Below are positions 37,701-50,660 of a DNA stretch of 64,000 nt, piece after piece. The DNA is taken from positions 186,001-250,000 of the forward strand of contig QNQO01008305.1 of the NCBI GenBank assembly GCA_003290165.1. Direction: 5' to 3'. The DNA is from Berberis thunbergii (lineage: Eukaryota > Streptophyta > Magnoliopsida > Ranunculales > Berberidaceae). Numbering within the stretch: the first letter of the stretch is position 1; each line of letters begins with the position of its first letter. The position numbers and the translations under genes were made by a program. The notes below the pieces were generated by a model. It worked only from the letters and a program-made list of their open reading frames with translations. It was not told where the DNA came from and searched no databases.

Positions 37701-40700
37701 CTTAGGTTCCTATATGATACTATTTTCTTCCTGGATCCCATTCGCATAGACCCACACCTGAAATATCAGCTTATTTGGTTTGAGGTTGTTTCGGGCTTCG
37801 GATCAACTTGAACGAAACTACCTTCCATCCTATTGGAGAGGTAGTGATATTGACTCTGGCCGAGTTAATGGGGCTGCAAGCACGCTTCGCTCCCCACCCA
37901 CTACCTTGGTGTTCCATTGAGTTTCAAATACAAAGCCAGAGATGTATGGGATCCAGTTGTTGAGAAGCTCCAATCTCGTTTGACAGTTTGGAAAGGAGAT
38001 ATTTGTCTAAGGCAGGGAGGGTGACCTTGATTAAAAGTTCTTTGGCAAACGTACCAGTTTTCACCTTGTCCATGGTTACCATACCAGTCTTGATAGCTTT
38101 TATCATTGAAAAGTTCTGTTGCGATTTCCTTCGAGGCACTTCATCCACTAGGCACAAATACAACCTCATTAAAAGTTCTTTGGCAAACATACCGATTTTC
38201 ACCTTGTCCATGGTTACCATACCAGTCCTGATAGCTTTTATCATTGAAAAGTTCTGTCGTGATTTCCTTCAAGGCACTTCATCCATTATGCACAAATACA
38301 ACCTCATTAACTGGGAAACAATGTGTCTTCCTAAAGGCAACCATGGTTGGGTTTAAAAAGGGTATGAGACATGAACAGAGCCTTGCTAGGCAAGTTGTTA
38401 TAGCATTTTGGGACAGAGAGGCATGCTTTGTGGTACTCAATTATCTCTGAAAAATACGGTACAAAGGAGTATGGCTGGTTCACTAAGGAGAGTAAGACTC
38501 CATACATGTGTTCCTTGTGAAGATCAATAACTAATACACAGGCATCCTTTCAGACTTAGCTTTCCCGTCGAAGTTGGTAATAGTGATTGACTTGATTTCT
38601 AAAATAGCAAGTGGATTGACTCACAAACCCTCATCGACAAATTTAAAGCCATCCACAACATCAGATGCAAGAAGAGAGCCAGTTTAAGATTTCTATACTT
38701 GCTCCAACTCGGTGCTTTAGGCCTAAGAGATCCTGAAGTCGACTTCTTGATTACTGTGCCTCCTTGATAAGTTTGTGCCTAGTGATGAAGAAGACAAATG
38801 GTTTTGAGATCACAAAATGAGCATTTTTCAGTCAAAGACTTCCGCGATAAAATCGTTGCTCATTCACTTGCACTCATTCCACTCTTGCTGACCAAAAACA
38901 GGATATAATCCCTTTTGCTGATGATTTTTCTTGAAGAAGCAAACCCCTCCTCGCATAATTTTTTTCTTATGGACTCTTGCTCATGGTAAGTTAATAACCT
39001 GTCCGAGAGAGGACATATACTTCCAAACAGGCGTGTCCTATATGAAAGGGAAACAAAATCAGTTGAGCACATTTATCTTCATTGTCCTTTATCCAAGTTC
39101 TGTTGTCAGCAATAGACAATACAACAAATTGGCTTTTCATCCTATCAGCCTTATGCAGTGGTTTGTTAAGTGGAGTTCAAGGCGTCTTTCACCTTGTAAA
39201 TAATAGAGCTGGGATAGATTGATGTGAATCACGCTCTGGGTTATTTGGTAGGAATGCAATAGCAGGATTTTTCGGGGGCAAAAAGCTCGAATAAAAAGTT
39301 ATTTGGAAGATGATACAAATCATGTTGATCCAATGGGCTATCATCTGGGAGGTGGCCCTCTCCCTTCTGATTCCCGACCTGCACTCTAAATGGGACTCCC
39401 TCATTAATGGTGATTGATGTAGCCCAATTTATAAGGGTCTTTAGCAATTTAATACAATGTTTTTCATAAAAAAAATGTTCCAGTGGGGTGACTCGTTCAA
39501 GTAACTTGGCTTGATTCCAACCCAGTGAGGAAGATGATGAGTATTTTGAGAGTACTAGCTGAGTCAATGGGTTTAAGATTTCAAGTCCTTGCCATGACAT
39601 TACATTGAGAAAAGAAGTTTGTTTGGCAAAATCCTAGGATATGTTTGATTATAGGGGAAAGGAGGGAAATTTAAGGGGAGTGGATTGGAGGACAAAGTAA
39701 TGGAGTAGAGAATTGAGGTTAAAGATGGCATTCCAATTTTCATTTTACGTAGAAACACACTCAATATTCCTAAGAAATAATTTAATTGCCTTATTTCAGG
39801 TAAACTAGAATTTGACTCCCATGTTTTGTTAATATCTTCAAGATAAAATCTCCAAGTTTACCATGATCACACTCTAAAGCCTCAAGATAGGTTACTTCTC
39901 TAAATGTATTCTTCCAAACTGCCTAACATAGTAGTTTTTTTCACTATTGAGAACGTAATCAATATTGAAAGTTTCTATGCTTGTTTTTTGTCTCAGTCCT
40001 TGCATTCCTTTCCTATGGTATGATTTGGTTGATCACTTGATATTACTTCAATGATTGAAAGCTGTAAGTAGTATTTGTCAGACTATTTAAATAGTTACCT
40101 CTGTGGCACCTTGCACACTAGAGTTAAGCCTGTGATTCCCTAAATAATCAGCGAGAAGCCATGAAGTGCTACAAAGAGTAGCTAGAGAAGAGAGTGAAAG
40201 GACACATATCAACTTTTAGTCAACCAGGCCCGTTGCTTGAGGTGCCCTCTTCACTCTGCATTGGCTCATGTAAGTATGTAACAAAATTGGCTGCATTTGT
40301 AGTGGCAATTTTTTTCCACGAAAACTGCATTTGTCTTCTAAAGACATTAGATTGATCATCTCCCATGCAGTTTTTTGCAAGGACAACATATGGTTGCTCC
40401 TGAGCATCCACAGTTATGTTTGAGCATAACTTAAGGATAATTGTAATGAGCTTGAAAGGTGCTGAAAATTTCTGTTCAACCTACCTACTTCATGGAAGGG
40501 TTCGACCCAAGTTTGAGATTTGGAATTCCTAGTGCAAAGTCCACAATTCCGTCATATTTTGGTGAGTCCAGAAGAAAAGCAATATGATATTTGACTGATT
40601 GGTATGTACATACAGATACAATAGAAGACATTTTGGACTGAATTAAGAGAAACCTCTCACTTTCTCTTCCCTGTTTCTTTACCTTTCATTCTTAAGAGTA

Positions 40701-43700
40701 GAATTTTTTTTAGCTCTGATGTGCATCAGCATGCTTATTCTTGCCCTGCTTCTGTATCTGCTTTTATCAGTTCCATCCCCAACCTGGTGGCTCAATTTTT
40801 ATGCTCATTTGAGTCTCATTCAGAGTGGCACAGTTAATTGGATCAAGCTGGCAAGATCATCTGTTGTCTTTAATTGTCAATTATGCAATTTTATTGTAGT
40901 CAGGAGGATTTGCTAGCCAACTATTACTGCACATTTAAGCTGAAACTGAATAGTGAATATATTAATCCTTAAAGTGCAATATGGATTCATTTAAATCCAT
41001 TTTTGGGGTTACTGTCACCTTGTTTGGACTTCATGCAGGCAAATTTTTTTTTTTTTTTTTAAATTTCCACCAAAAACTTATGAATAAATTGATTGACATT
41101 TGTGAAGTTGATAATATGATAGTGATCCAACTGTTGTTGGTTAGCAATCTATTTCAATCAAATTATCCAACCTTTGTTTTCCTGTGGATATCAAGCTTTG
41201 GTTCTTTTTTGGATTGTAGAACTGCTAATTGCTAGTCAGTTTGGGCCCTACGAATTCACTCCTGTATTTCTTTGCGAAATTATACTCTTTTGATAGTTTT
41301 CTACCTTATATTGCAAACATTAGATTTGTTGGACTTTTTTGTGTGACAAACTCCAGTGTATTTGATAATGCTGTGCACACAGGTATCGTCTTAATGAAGA
41401 AAAAGCTGAGTGGATTATATATGTCACTGATGTTGGTCAGTCACAACATTTCAAAATGTTTTTCAAGGTATGTATCTTGACACCTTTAGCTCTCGTTTTA
41501 GCTACTATAGCTAGTCATAATTTGATTTACCACTTTGAAGTTATAGACATGGGACTAGGAGTTGGATCTACACTTCTGACTTGGCAAAATAGAAAAAAAA
41601 TTCTTTTATGGACATTGGTTAGGTATGGAACATGGACTTGGATATGGAGTGCCTGACAAGAGAATAAGTTATAGAAAGAGTGATCATCTCAAAGTAAAAC
41701 GTAATTCATTTGATGCGATCTTTTCTGGCACATGCAAAATAAAGAAAATATATTTGATTAATAAAAGGAACTCGAGGACAAATATAATAAATGTTTTGAA
41801 AGAGATGCAATAAAGCTGAGGATGGAAGATACTGGTTGACGTGATCTAACTGTCACCTATAAAGAGAATTTTTGTAGGTGAACTTAATTCTCATTCTCCG
41901 TGTATATGTGAGCACTTCTCTGTCCGAAAACAACAGTTAGCTTTATCTTTATCTTGACTTTCAAAAAAAGCTTTATCTTTATCTTTATGTAATGGTTGAA
42001 GGTGAACTTAATCATCACTTCTTATTTCAGGCTGCCAGAAAAGCAGGCTGGCTTCCAGCTGAGGAGAACTTGTACCCCAGAACAAGCCATGTGGGCTTTG
42101 GTCTTGTTCTTGGAGATGATGGCAAGCGCTTTCGAACTCGTAGTAGCGAGGTAGTCCGATTGGTGGATTTACTTGATGAAGCTAAAAATCGCAGTAAAGC
42201 TGCACTTGTCGAGCGCGGTATTGTCCAATTCTGCTTTAGTTGTTTCTTTTGTAAATTCAGTGCATTTCATACCAATTCCAGAGTCAAGTACTTGATCTGT
42301 GACATCTCTTTCTCAACTATACTGGTTTGCACTCATCCTTTTCTCATTTCTTATGTTTAATAAGTTGTTTCTTTGTTTGATTAGGCAAGGCGGAGGAATG
42401 GACTCCTGAAGAACTTGAACAAACTGCCGAGGCAGTTGGTTATGGAGCCGTTAAGTAAGTTTGATGATATGTATGTCTGCTTCTTAGCTTAATGAATGCA
42501 TATGTCATCATGATAAATAACTTATTGTGGATGTATTATTACTTACTGCCAAACTATTTTTGCCTAGGAACTGTTTCGTTGCATTTTATTTTGTTTTTAT
42601 TTTTGAAAAAACATTTCACTATTTAATCCAGCTACTTTTCACTCAACTTCATGTTGTTTATCACATTTTACAGGTATGCAGACTTGAAAAACAACAGGCT
42701 GACCAATTATACATTCAATTTTGATCAAATGCTTAGTGATAAGGTGCCCTTTTTTTTAAAATTATAAAATTTTTGATATTTGTTATCTGTTGGCTATTTT
42801 GTTTTTGTTTTCAAACTTGTTACCTGTCTATCTGATTGGAGAGAAATGAATATCTGAATCATCCACGTCTGAAGTTACATTAGGTGTTGGTCTTGGCGAA
42901 TTAGTTAGGTGTGACTTGAGATTGACAGATCTATTGTTAGCATCCTTACCAGCCATACATTGACTTGCTTGATTAAATTTTCTTTTGTTGATTCTTTTGG
43001 TGTCTAGCTTACTGGTGTTACCTAAACAATCATCCGCCTTACTTCCATGCTTTTAATTATAAAAAAAGTGCTGATTGATAAGATTGCAGAACTATAATTA
43101 AGGAACACATGTGAAAGATTATGAATTTCAACTATCCTGTCTATATCTTCTTTTGGCCATTGATAAGAACACTTATTGTGGCACTTTTTGGTATGATGTA
43201 ACAAGTAACAACTGTTATCTCATTATGGTTTTTATTTCTCATGTTACCTGAGATTTGTATCAATCTTTGGCAGGGAAATACTGCAGTTTATCTACAGTAT
43301 GCACATGCTCGTATTTGTTCAATCATCAGGAAATCTGGTAAAGACATAGAGGAGTTAAAGACAGTAAGTTCTTCTACCTGCAGAGTACGTTTTCTTGGCA
43401 AGTCTTATTTTCTGTTCACAGCTTGCAATGGATTAGGCTCATTTACTGCAACTTGAATGAGCATTTTTTATCATTATCCCTTGGCTCCATTCATATACAG
43501 GCAGTTTAGCTGATTTTTGTAAACCCTGATAATGAGTAAAAATTCTTAGTTATACTAATATTTAAAGGGAGCATACTTTGAGTCTGTGTTTGCTAATTGG
43601 AATATGTTGATATTTGAGCCTTAATGCAATCTGGAATCAATTTTTATTGGCATTAATATATTTTACATTTGATAAAAATAAATAAATACACGTCTCTGAT

Positions 43701-46700
43701 ATTTTATTTTGGGCAGACGGGGACCATTGTGCTAAATAAAGACGAGGAGCGCTCCCTTGGGCTTCATTTACTTCGATTTGCAGAGGTACATATAAATATC
43801 TTTGGTGAAGACACACTTTAAGTACTTTTATTTCTTATTCTATTTTTTCAGTTTGAATGACTCTTAGTCCTTATCCTCAATAGTGCTGACATGGAAATTT
43901 GCATTAGTGCACATTACTAGAATATTTATAGATCTTTCTTTATTTGTTTCATTATTTATTATTATTATTTATTTAATTAACTATAACCAACTTCATTTTT
44001 TCTCGCCTTTACTGTTTCAGATTGTTGAGGAGGCTTGCACTAATCTTAATCCCAATGTGTTGTGCGAGTACCTTTATAATTTGTCAGAAAATTTCAGTAC
44101 GTTTTATAACAATTGTCAGGTAAGATACTCCATAAAGTAACTTGTTTTATCTCCATTATTCATTTTCTCTATCTGCTGCTCAAATTGTACCCTTCTCCAT
44201 AAAAGAGGGAAGTTAGTGTTGCTTATGCAATAAATGCAACAAACTGATAATGTTGATTTTGCATTTAGTTTCACAGGAAAACTATTACTAAGAATTGATA
44301 CCAATATGCGAAATCTTTAGTTATTTGTGAAAAGAAAGAGGTGTATGCAAGTTTACTTATCATGGGTTTTCGTGACCTTTGATGGCCTGGATGGTGGTTT
44401 TGCAAAATATTGTGTAAATTGATCCATCTCCTATCCCAGGACTTGTGAAATCTTCCAATATATTCTCAATAAACTTACTCCATAGAACACTGTATTAACA
44501 TTCACCAAAGTTTTATTAACAAGTGGCATTTTCAGTTGCAGTGAAAAAAGAAAGGGAAGACATCTACTGGGATTCGTGTGCCATAGAAAGCTCACTTTTC
44601 ACTTTCTAACTTCTCATTCCACATATCCACCACAGCTTGTCAAACCCTTATCAACCCCACTTTTTAACTACAAGCATTGGCTAACTTATTAACCAAAAAA
44701 TAGATCTTCTAACAAAAATTTCAAAATCCGACCGGGAGTTGGAAATATCATGATGAAATACCAATGAATCAAGACTGATTGTGGAGTCTTATCCCCTCGA
44801 AATGACCCCCTACCCCTCGTTAATTTTTCTGTTTTTTTCCGATTTTATATATATAGCGTTGTGAGTAGTCAGTAATCACCAACTAGAAACAACAATGGTA
44901 TAAGCAAACGCATATGGATTTGCTCCCTTTGGGAGTGAAGACGAGAAGTTATTGGGTCTTCTAGTTTTATTTTCTTCAATTCCAAGGAAAATTGATTCTA
45001 GGGGGCCTAGGCATTGATATTGTGATGGGGGGTTTATTGCACAAGTCAAGATGCTAGAGCAAATTTTATGTGGAATATTAAAGTATCAAACAACACTAGA
45101 TCGAGGTCAGCCAACCCTTGGGGAATTTTCGGTACTTGGCTTTTGGGAATGCTTTCAGGAAAATTCAATATTTCTGAAAATCGGAATCATAGAAAGGTGG
45201 GCAATAGAGAAAACATCATTACCGTGGTGGTAAGGTATGAGGAATAAAAGATAAGTGAAGAAGAATATAAAAGGAAGAAAGAGAGGTGCAGATGAGGCCT
45301 TCAACTAGTAGTCTATATTCAACAATATGATGTTTATATCAAATGTTAATGCCAAACACGCTGAAAAATAATTAGAACTTTGACTTATCTTTGTTTTTGA
45401 CAATTGTCTTCAGTCTGTGGCGAGTCAACATATGTTCGCATGTGCCCTCTTTAAACAACAGAAGCTAAGCAGTAAGCATGTATCTCAAGGACACTCATCT
45501 TTTTCCAAACACAAATGTCAATGATTTTTATACTTCTAGATATTGATCTTCCCAAAAGCCATGGCTAAATCACCACAACGACCTTTGTTACCATCCTGCC
45601 TTCCCCACTACCTGCATTCGTCTTTGATGCCATTGCTCCTTCTATCCTTAAATTCCTTATCTCTTGATATTTGAGTAGTTCAAAATGGGGGATCATTGTT
45701 AGTCTTTCAAACCTTGGGGTTATTATTTCGGGTTGGTCATCTCATCCCGCGATTCTGATCCTGTCCCATTTTGTCCCAATTATTTCGGGTCCTATTGGGA
45801 TTGATCAATCTCATCCTGATCTAGAGTGGGATGTGATTGGGATGGAGATTTTCAATCCCGCCCATCCCGTTCAGAACTGATTTTTTAATGTTTATTATTA
45901 ATATTTTTATTTTAATATTTTGTGATTATGTTACATATAGTTGCATTGCCCTAACCTAAGACTCCAATTTATATGACAAAATAGTCTGTATGCTCCAACT
46001 TGAGGAGTAATTAGCAGTAGGTGGTCTACATCATCCATGTTGTTTAAGTGTTGCAGTTAGAGTGTTTAATTTTAGTATGGTATTGGTTAGATGTAATTCA
46101 AGTCTGCCTATATAGATGTAGATCAAAAGTAATGACAGTTTTACATTTGTAATTGTAAAAGTACAATACTTTTTCCCGTTGCCACATTTACACCTCAACG
46201 TGTACTGACAGATTGAGAATATTTCACTAAAACAATAATATGGGAAACACCTAAACAGAGAGGTAGCCGAGCTTATGAAATGTAGTGGATAAAGGGAGCT
46301 GCATGTAATCCAATGGCAGGCCCAACGATTTTTAGGCTGAGAGAGACAATTGTTGTACTCCGTTTTTCCTTTTGACATGCTAATATTTTCATTTTTGTGC
46401 TTGATTATGTGTTGATCCCGTCCTGAACCTGTTTGGTTTGGGACGAGGTCTATCCCATCCCAATCCTTAAGGAACGGGATGGGATAGGGATGATGTCCAT
46501 CCTGTGCTGTGCCCACTCCTAGTGGCCATAGTAGTGGATTAGTTTTGAAAGATATCATAGAGATGTGTATTTGGGTACCAATGAAGTGTTGAGGGTTGAT
46601 ACTATGGTAAAAGATACTATTATTGGGGCAGCATGGTGGACCCCTGGTTGAAGGACAAAAACCATGGTTGAGACTGGGCAAGTGATATTCCCCAAGTATG

Positions 46701-47296
46701 CCGTGGCCTTTTCAGATAAGACCTTGTACAACCTAAGCCAATTGTTTTTATCCCATTCTATAGTTCAAAGATATGGTTTATTCTTAGACCCGTCTTCTAT
46801 GATAATCTTATAGTGCTTCTAGGATATCAATCTTTTTTTAGGGTGAGATCAACTAGGAAGCAACCTGAACCTTCTTTGATGATAAGATAAACATAAAACA
46901 AATAATATTGCTACTAAGAGTTTGAGGTTTGAATGAACTTCCGTATTTGCGAACTGTTGTGTTGGACACTGCTATTGTCCCAAATCACATGTGCATCATC
47001 TTGCGTGCTTTTCTGGTGTATATATAGAAGCATGTATCTACCGAACTGTGCTTTTCAGGTGATTGTTTTTCTTCCACGCAACTCTTTCAGGCCCACACTC
47101 TTCAGCTGCTTCCACCTGCAGTTATGTGCGTGGACATTATATTAAAATAATTTTGTTGATTCACTTGGGCATTCTTGATGTGCAGGTTGTCGGAACTCCA
47201 GAGGAAACCAGCAGATTGTTGTTATGTGAGGCTGTAGCTGTTGTCATGAGGCAATGTTTCCATCTCCTCGGGGTTACACCTGTCCACAGACTTTGA
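31761..47296 (+). CDS. ArgRS: Arginine-tRNA ligase, 18 coding exons, with N-terminal extension
   Basis: It charges tRNA-Arg with arginine. Exons: 31761-31848, 32090-32130, 32224-32363, 32567-32642, 32748-32849, 32936-33151, 33410-33490, 33824-33907, 34072-34176, 34642-34820, 41383-41467, 42031-42217, 42385-42454, 42674-42743, 43274-43363, 43717-43785, 44021-44119, 47186-47296. Every junction is GT/AG and every phase joins, giving 1893 nt and 630 residues. Class I landmarks: [18 protein letters not shown] (the HIGH box as HVGH), [38 protein letters not shown], and [15 protein letters not shown] at the KMSK-loop position, as in eukaryotic enzymes. The C-terminal half ([17 protein letters not shown]) is the anticodon-binding DALR region. 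The first 43 residues ([18 protein letters not shown]...) look like an organelle transit peptide. The start at 31761 has A at -3; a second start, the Met ending exon 2, would give a cytosolic form. Introns 10 (6.6 kb) and 17 (3.1 kb) are swollen by transposons. Arabidopsis has two such genes; which one this matches is not resolved. Confidence 0.96.
35120..35612 (-). mobile_element. Ty1/copia LTR (493 bp) in intron 10 of the synthetase gene
   Basis: Read on the minus strand, it starts TGTCGAATTTTGG (35612) and ends CCTAACA (35120), matching TG...CA rules. A purine tract (aaaaggtgaagat) directly precedes it, and copia RNase H sequence lies further upstream in the same orientation. It is therefore the 3' LTR of a truncated copia element. 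No matching 5' LTR was found on the far side. Confidence 0.7.
35757..36085 (-). pseudogene. Ty1/copia RNase H relic (minus strand)
   Basis: Minus-strand reading gives the end of a copia polyprotein: an [21 protein letters not shown] start (family: EYMALTEAVKEALWLKGL), then [20 protein letters not shown] (family: DSQSAIHLAKNQMFHERTKH) and [17 protein letters not shown] (family: KIHTDENPADMLTK). Several stops and one frame change break it. It belongs with the LTR at 35120-35612. Confidence 0.78.
36177..36415 (+). pseudogene. Ty1/copia reverse-transcriptase-end relic (plus strand)
   Basis: Plus-strand reading gives [27 protein letters not shown], then after a shift [18 protein letters not shown]. 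These match the copia [20 protein letters not shown] and KWILRYLRGT signatures. It lies about 90 bp from the minus-strand RNase H relic but points the other way, so an inversion or a second insertion has occurred. Confidence 0.75.
36416..37744. other. Intron 10 filler, AT-rich, MITE-like patches
   Basis: Around 36680-37020 the words gatacgatatgtattgtatc and gatacacgatacattatta recur in both orientations, suggesting a decayed palindromic element. At 37290-37520 there are gcgagg/gcctcg-type words like those at 6.03-6.2 kb. No coding signal was seen. Confidence 0.4.
37745..39230 (+). pseudogene. LINE (L1-type) reverse transcriptase relic in intron 10
   Basis: Ordered L1 landmarks on the plus strand: [13 protein letters not shown] (family: EAVSGLKINWNKS), [20 protein letters not shown], a duplicated block ending [12 protein letters not shown] (family: FLWGG), [15 protein letters not shown], and [17 protein letters not shown] zinc-binding C-terminal block follows at 38935-39100 ([11 protein letters not shown], then [12 protein letters not shown] in another frame). 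Stops and shifts are scattered through it. It has the same orientation as the host gene. Confidence 0.8.
38030..38305 (+). repeat. In-frame 138-bp tandem duplication inside the LINE relic
   Basis: Unit 1 is 38030-38167 and unit 2 is 38168-38305, each starting attaaaagttctttggcaaa and ending cacaaatacaacctc. The period is 138 bp, 46 codons, so the frame is kept. I count about nine differences between units, most of them transitions. The duplicated protein block runs from [12 protein letters not shown] to HKYN(L). Confidence 0.9.
39231..41382. other. Distal part of intron 10, no element recognised
   Basis: AT-rich sequence with short T and A runs (for example 41045-41061) up to the acceptor ...gcacacag at 41382. 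No coding relics beyond the LINE end were recognised. Confidence 0.45.
45730..46521 (-). mobile_element. hAT-4: TAGGGGTGGGC element in intron 17 of the synthetase gene
   Basis: The left sub-terminal zone (gggttggtcatctcatcccg...gatggagattttcaatccc) and right end (...gggatagggatgatg...gcccactccta) match hAT-2 in sequence and orientation. The left tip is eroded and no 8-bp duplication survives. The 216-residue minus-strand frame at 46031-46681 runs across the element edge and is a chance frame. Confidence 0.68.
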
Positions 47297-48289
47297 TATT
47301 TATGATTCTATTTCCTAACCAATCATTCCGGTATTCTACATGGCCACTTCATACAATGTATACGAAATTAGTAGTAGAGGAGTATTTTGGGGAATTTCGG
47401 TTTTACAATATGTATGTTTCGAGGTTTAGTTATATTTTAATCAGATTAAGTTTGCATTATGTTTTATGAAAAATTCAACTTCATAATATTTTATCTAAGA
47501 AATGTTTATAATTTTGTTGAAATGCACATCAGCCGTTTTTGTCAAGTTCCAATTCCATAGTTGTAATCTATACAAAGAAAAGGGGAAATCCATAAAATGG
47601 TGTTGATTGAGGAAGTTTCACCGATAGAACCGGCCTCTGTACTAGTATTAGATTTCAATGAATTGAAGTTTCCTGGATTTGAATGGGTGGGGTTTCTTGG
47701 CGTCTTCATCAATTGCCCCTGCTTCCAAGCTTTTCATGTCTATGGGGGATTTTATGTTGCTCTGAATTCATTATGAGTGCTACATTGGGTTATTTTTATT
47801 TTATTCTAATCCTTGATTTCATCCAATCGTCCAAAGTGTCGAAGAAAAATCTGCAAAATAAATGAGTTTTTTGTTTGTTGAAGTATCTTTATCAATTATC
47901 ATAGCTTTGATGACTTATTGGTGTAGTCAACCAACCAACTTTGATCAACGGTACCAAATTCTATTAATCATGTATATGATATCAACTTACTCTTTAAGGC
48001 CGCCGTTATTGCCTACGCAAGTAGACAAACTCAAAGTAGCAAGAATCGTGAAAATGATCTTTGGCCAAAGCATCCGAAACAAGTGGAATAGAAAGAATGA
48101 GAAGCTTGATTGAGTGAGTACAAACAACCATGCTTTGAATTGCAAAGTTGCACCAAATAAAAAAATAAAAATGTAAAATACAAGCTAGCTATTGATTAAA
48201 TTTCACAAAATGGACCAATTGTACATATTTCATATGAATGTAACTTGATAATACATCAAACAACCATTTGATCGTGGCCGAACATGTGG
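47297..48289. other. 3' flank of the arginyl-tRNA synthetase gene
   Basis: The proximal part should hold the 3' UTR (several near-canonical A/T-rich poly(A) contexts such as aataatat and aaataaatgag). No further gene is recognised up to the gypsy relic. Confidence 0.5.
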
Positions 48290-50035
48290 TACAAACATAT
48301 CTAATTATGGACAATTAACAGGTATGATCAATAAAGTTCAAATAAGCATTAGTAATGGATCATGACCCAGACCTCAAGCTCAACGTATTTCTCCTCAGAG
48401 GACAAAGACATTATGAAGGAGGCAAGTCATGGCTGAAATTTATCCTCCAATGACGTATCTCAATAAATGATGAGACCATTATGAGACACATCCCCTTTCA
48501 TTGCGCTATGTATGCTGAAGTAACGTACCGAGTTAATTACTCTTATTATATAAGGTAAAATAGAAAGAAGAAGAGGCAGGTACAAAAAATCCTACAACTA
48601 TACTCTCTTCAAGTTCACTTTCTCCCTCAATTCACTGACTTAAGCATCGGATTACCTTCGACCACCAACAAGGTGGTCTTTGGCAATCTAACCATGTTTT
48701 GTAAGTCAAATCTCGAAGAGAACAAATTTGGATGCATTAGTTTAGCGTCGTTTGTGGGAAAACGACAGTTTCCTTTAAAAAAACAAAGTTGTTGGTTTCC
48801 TTAGAACAAATCAACAACGAGAAATACAATGCAAATAGACCCCCTACTAATTCTCATGCTGACAATGCACATGATAACCCTCGCATTGGTGAAACTCAAC
48901 TACCAAGAGGAAACATCCCCAATCCAGCATTGGAAGAACCAAGTGCGCAAAACAGTGAGTTGTCGTTGTAAGATCTGACGGTTCCCAACACTCGACTGGA
49001 ACCCCAACAAACCTTTACTCTTGGGGGAGTAGTAATGGACCCTCATGTGGATCAATTTTTGGCCCACATAGCTCAACTCACCAAAATGGTTGAGAGACTC
49101 ACACAAGAGCGCGTTTAACTTGTTGAGCATGCTAGAGATCCACCTTATTAGAACTCTGCCAATCATATTCAGGAGAATTAAGAAGTTCCTTTAGAGCTTC
49201 GAAGATCCAACATTGAAAGAAACGAACCTCAAGACGATAGATCCAGAGCTGGTAGACTTTCCCCACAAATCCCATTCAAGATTGGAGTCACGGATTCAAA
49301 CATGTTGTATGAACTTGCGATGCCACCCTTATCCGATCAGATCATTAACCCTCATCTGCCCAAAAAGTTTACCCCCCTCAAAGTTCTAACCTTATGATGG
49401 TTCCATCGATCCATTAGATCATTTGTGCCACTTTCACCATATGATGACACTAAAAGAAAGTTCATATTCTACAGTGTATAAAACCTTCCCAACCAGCCTC
49501 ACGTCAACGACAGTAAATTGATTTGACAGCCTCCCGCCACGGTGAATAAACTCCTTCCAAGCGCTGGCCACAACCTTCATCAAGAGATTCATTGGCAGTC
49601 AGCCGATAAAAAAGGTTCCACACTATTTGTTTCACATCAAGAAGAAACCCGATGAGACTCTCAGTGAATACGTTACACGATTCATTGACGAGTTAACTAT
49701 GATTGACGATTGCAATGATGATACAATTATAACTTCCTTCACCTCTGGACTCAAGGGAGGACAATTATACAACTTCCTAACTCTGGAGTCTCCAAAGAGT
49801 ATGACGACTTTGTTAAAGAGTGCACAAACATACATCACTATTGAAGAAAAGTTGTCTGCCAAGAAAAATGATGACTCTCCCCCAATGAACTGGGAAAGGA
49901 GAGAAGACAAAAGAGAAGACAGAAGGCGAGGCGATAAACTGTGGGAGGACGACGGTCATCCCAAAAGGTATCATACAGGAGTTCAGAAAACTGCAGTTGG
50001 GCAGAGTAAAACCCGAACGATCAACTAACTCGGTT
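48290..50035 (+). mobile_element. Ty3/gypsy relic: 5' LTR, primer-binding region and gag fragment
   Basis: The 48.3-48.73 kb stretch looks like the R/U5 half of an LTR, with a TATA-like ttattatataagg near 48543 and an end ...ggatgca near 48735. It is followed by ttagtttagcgtcgtttgtg, close to the conserved plant gypsy leader TTGGCGCCGTTTGTGGGA. The gag follows in pieces: 48789-48971 (N-terminal linker) and 49290-50028, with a 133-residue frame at 49627-50028 (KKKPDETLSEYVTRFIDE, TSFTSGLKGG, TLESPKSMTTLL). This matches the Retrotrans_gag domain. Stops break the first half. There is no protease, reverse transcriptase or 3' LTR, so the element is truncated. The LTR start is approximate. Confidence 0.75.
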
Positions 50036-50339
50036 GACATGAAGTTAAAGTCGTACACTAGGGTGTGGACGCGCTCCATGTATACGTTATCAGGAAATGA
50101 TGCCAGTTGTTACTTCACACTAAGGTGTGGGTGCGCTCCATGTACACGTGTATTCGATATTTTTCATTTTATTCTAAAAATTGAATAATAAGTAAAAAAA
50201 AATTTAAATTTAGGAAATTTGACTATAGACTTCTAAGTAAAATAATCATAATTTATACTTTTAATTTAATTAATATAATTAACTAAAAATTTTAAAGAAT
50301 ATTATAAAGTAAAATATTATAACCAAAGATTACACCTTT

Positions 50340-50660
50340 ATTACCGTAAGAGTTATTTATAATTTATAGATAATATGGAGGGTTCAAATAAACTATATGA
50401 GAGACTTATAAATAATTAATCAATGTTTGAGAGAGAGCTGATTTTGATTGTAAAAAGTACGAAATGTGGAGGGCAAAAGTAGAAATTCAAAAGTGAGATG
50501 TAAGTTCATATTTATAATTTATAGATAATTGAAGGGTTTCAAATAAATTATGCTAGGAGCTTAAGTATAATTAATTAATATTTGAATGGAGTTTTAATTG
50601 TAAAAAGTCTAAAAGGTAGATGGCAAAATAAGAAATCTATAAAGTGTATAATTAATCAAT
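50340..50660. repeat. AT-rich repeat, two imperfect tandem units of about 140 bp
   Basis: The phrase gggttcaaataaactatatg...attttgattgtaaaaagt...ggagggcaaaa (50384-50480) recurs as gggtttcaaataaattatgc...ttttaattgtaaaaagt...tagatggcaaaa (50525-50627). Related copies lie at 770-830, 51045-51150 and 63690-63850, so this is a dispersed family, class unknown. Confidence 0.65.

Noticed and set aside
46031..46681. A 216-residue minus-strand open frame
   Set aside because: It runs across the right arm of hAT-4 and intron sequence, has no recognisable domain, and the G/C-rich hAT arm explains its lack of stops.
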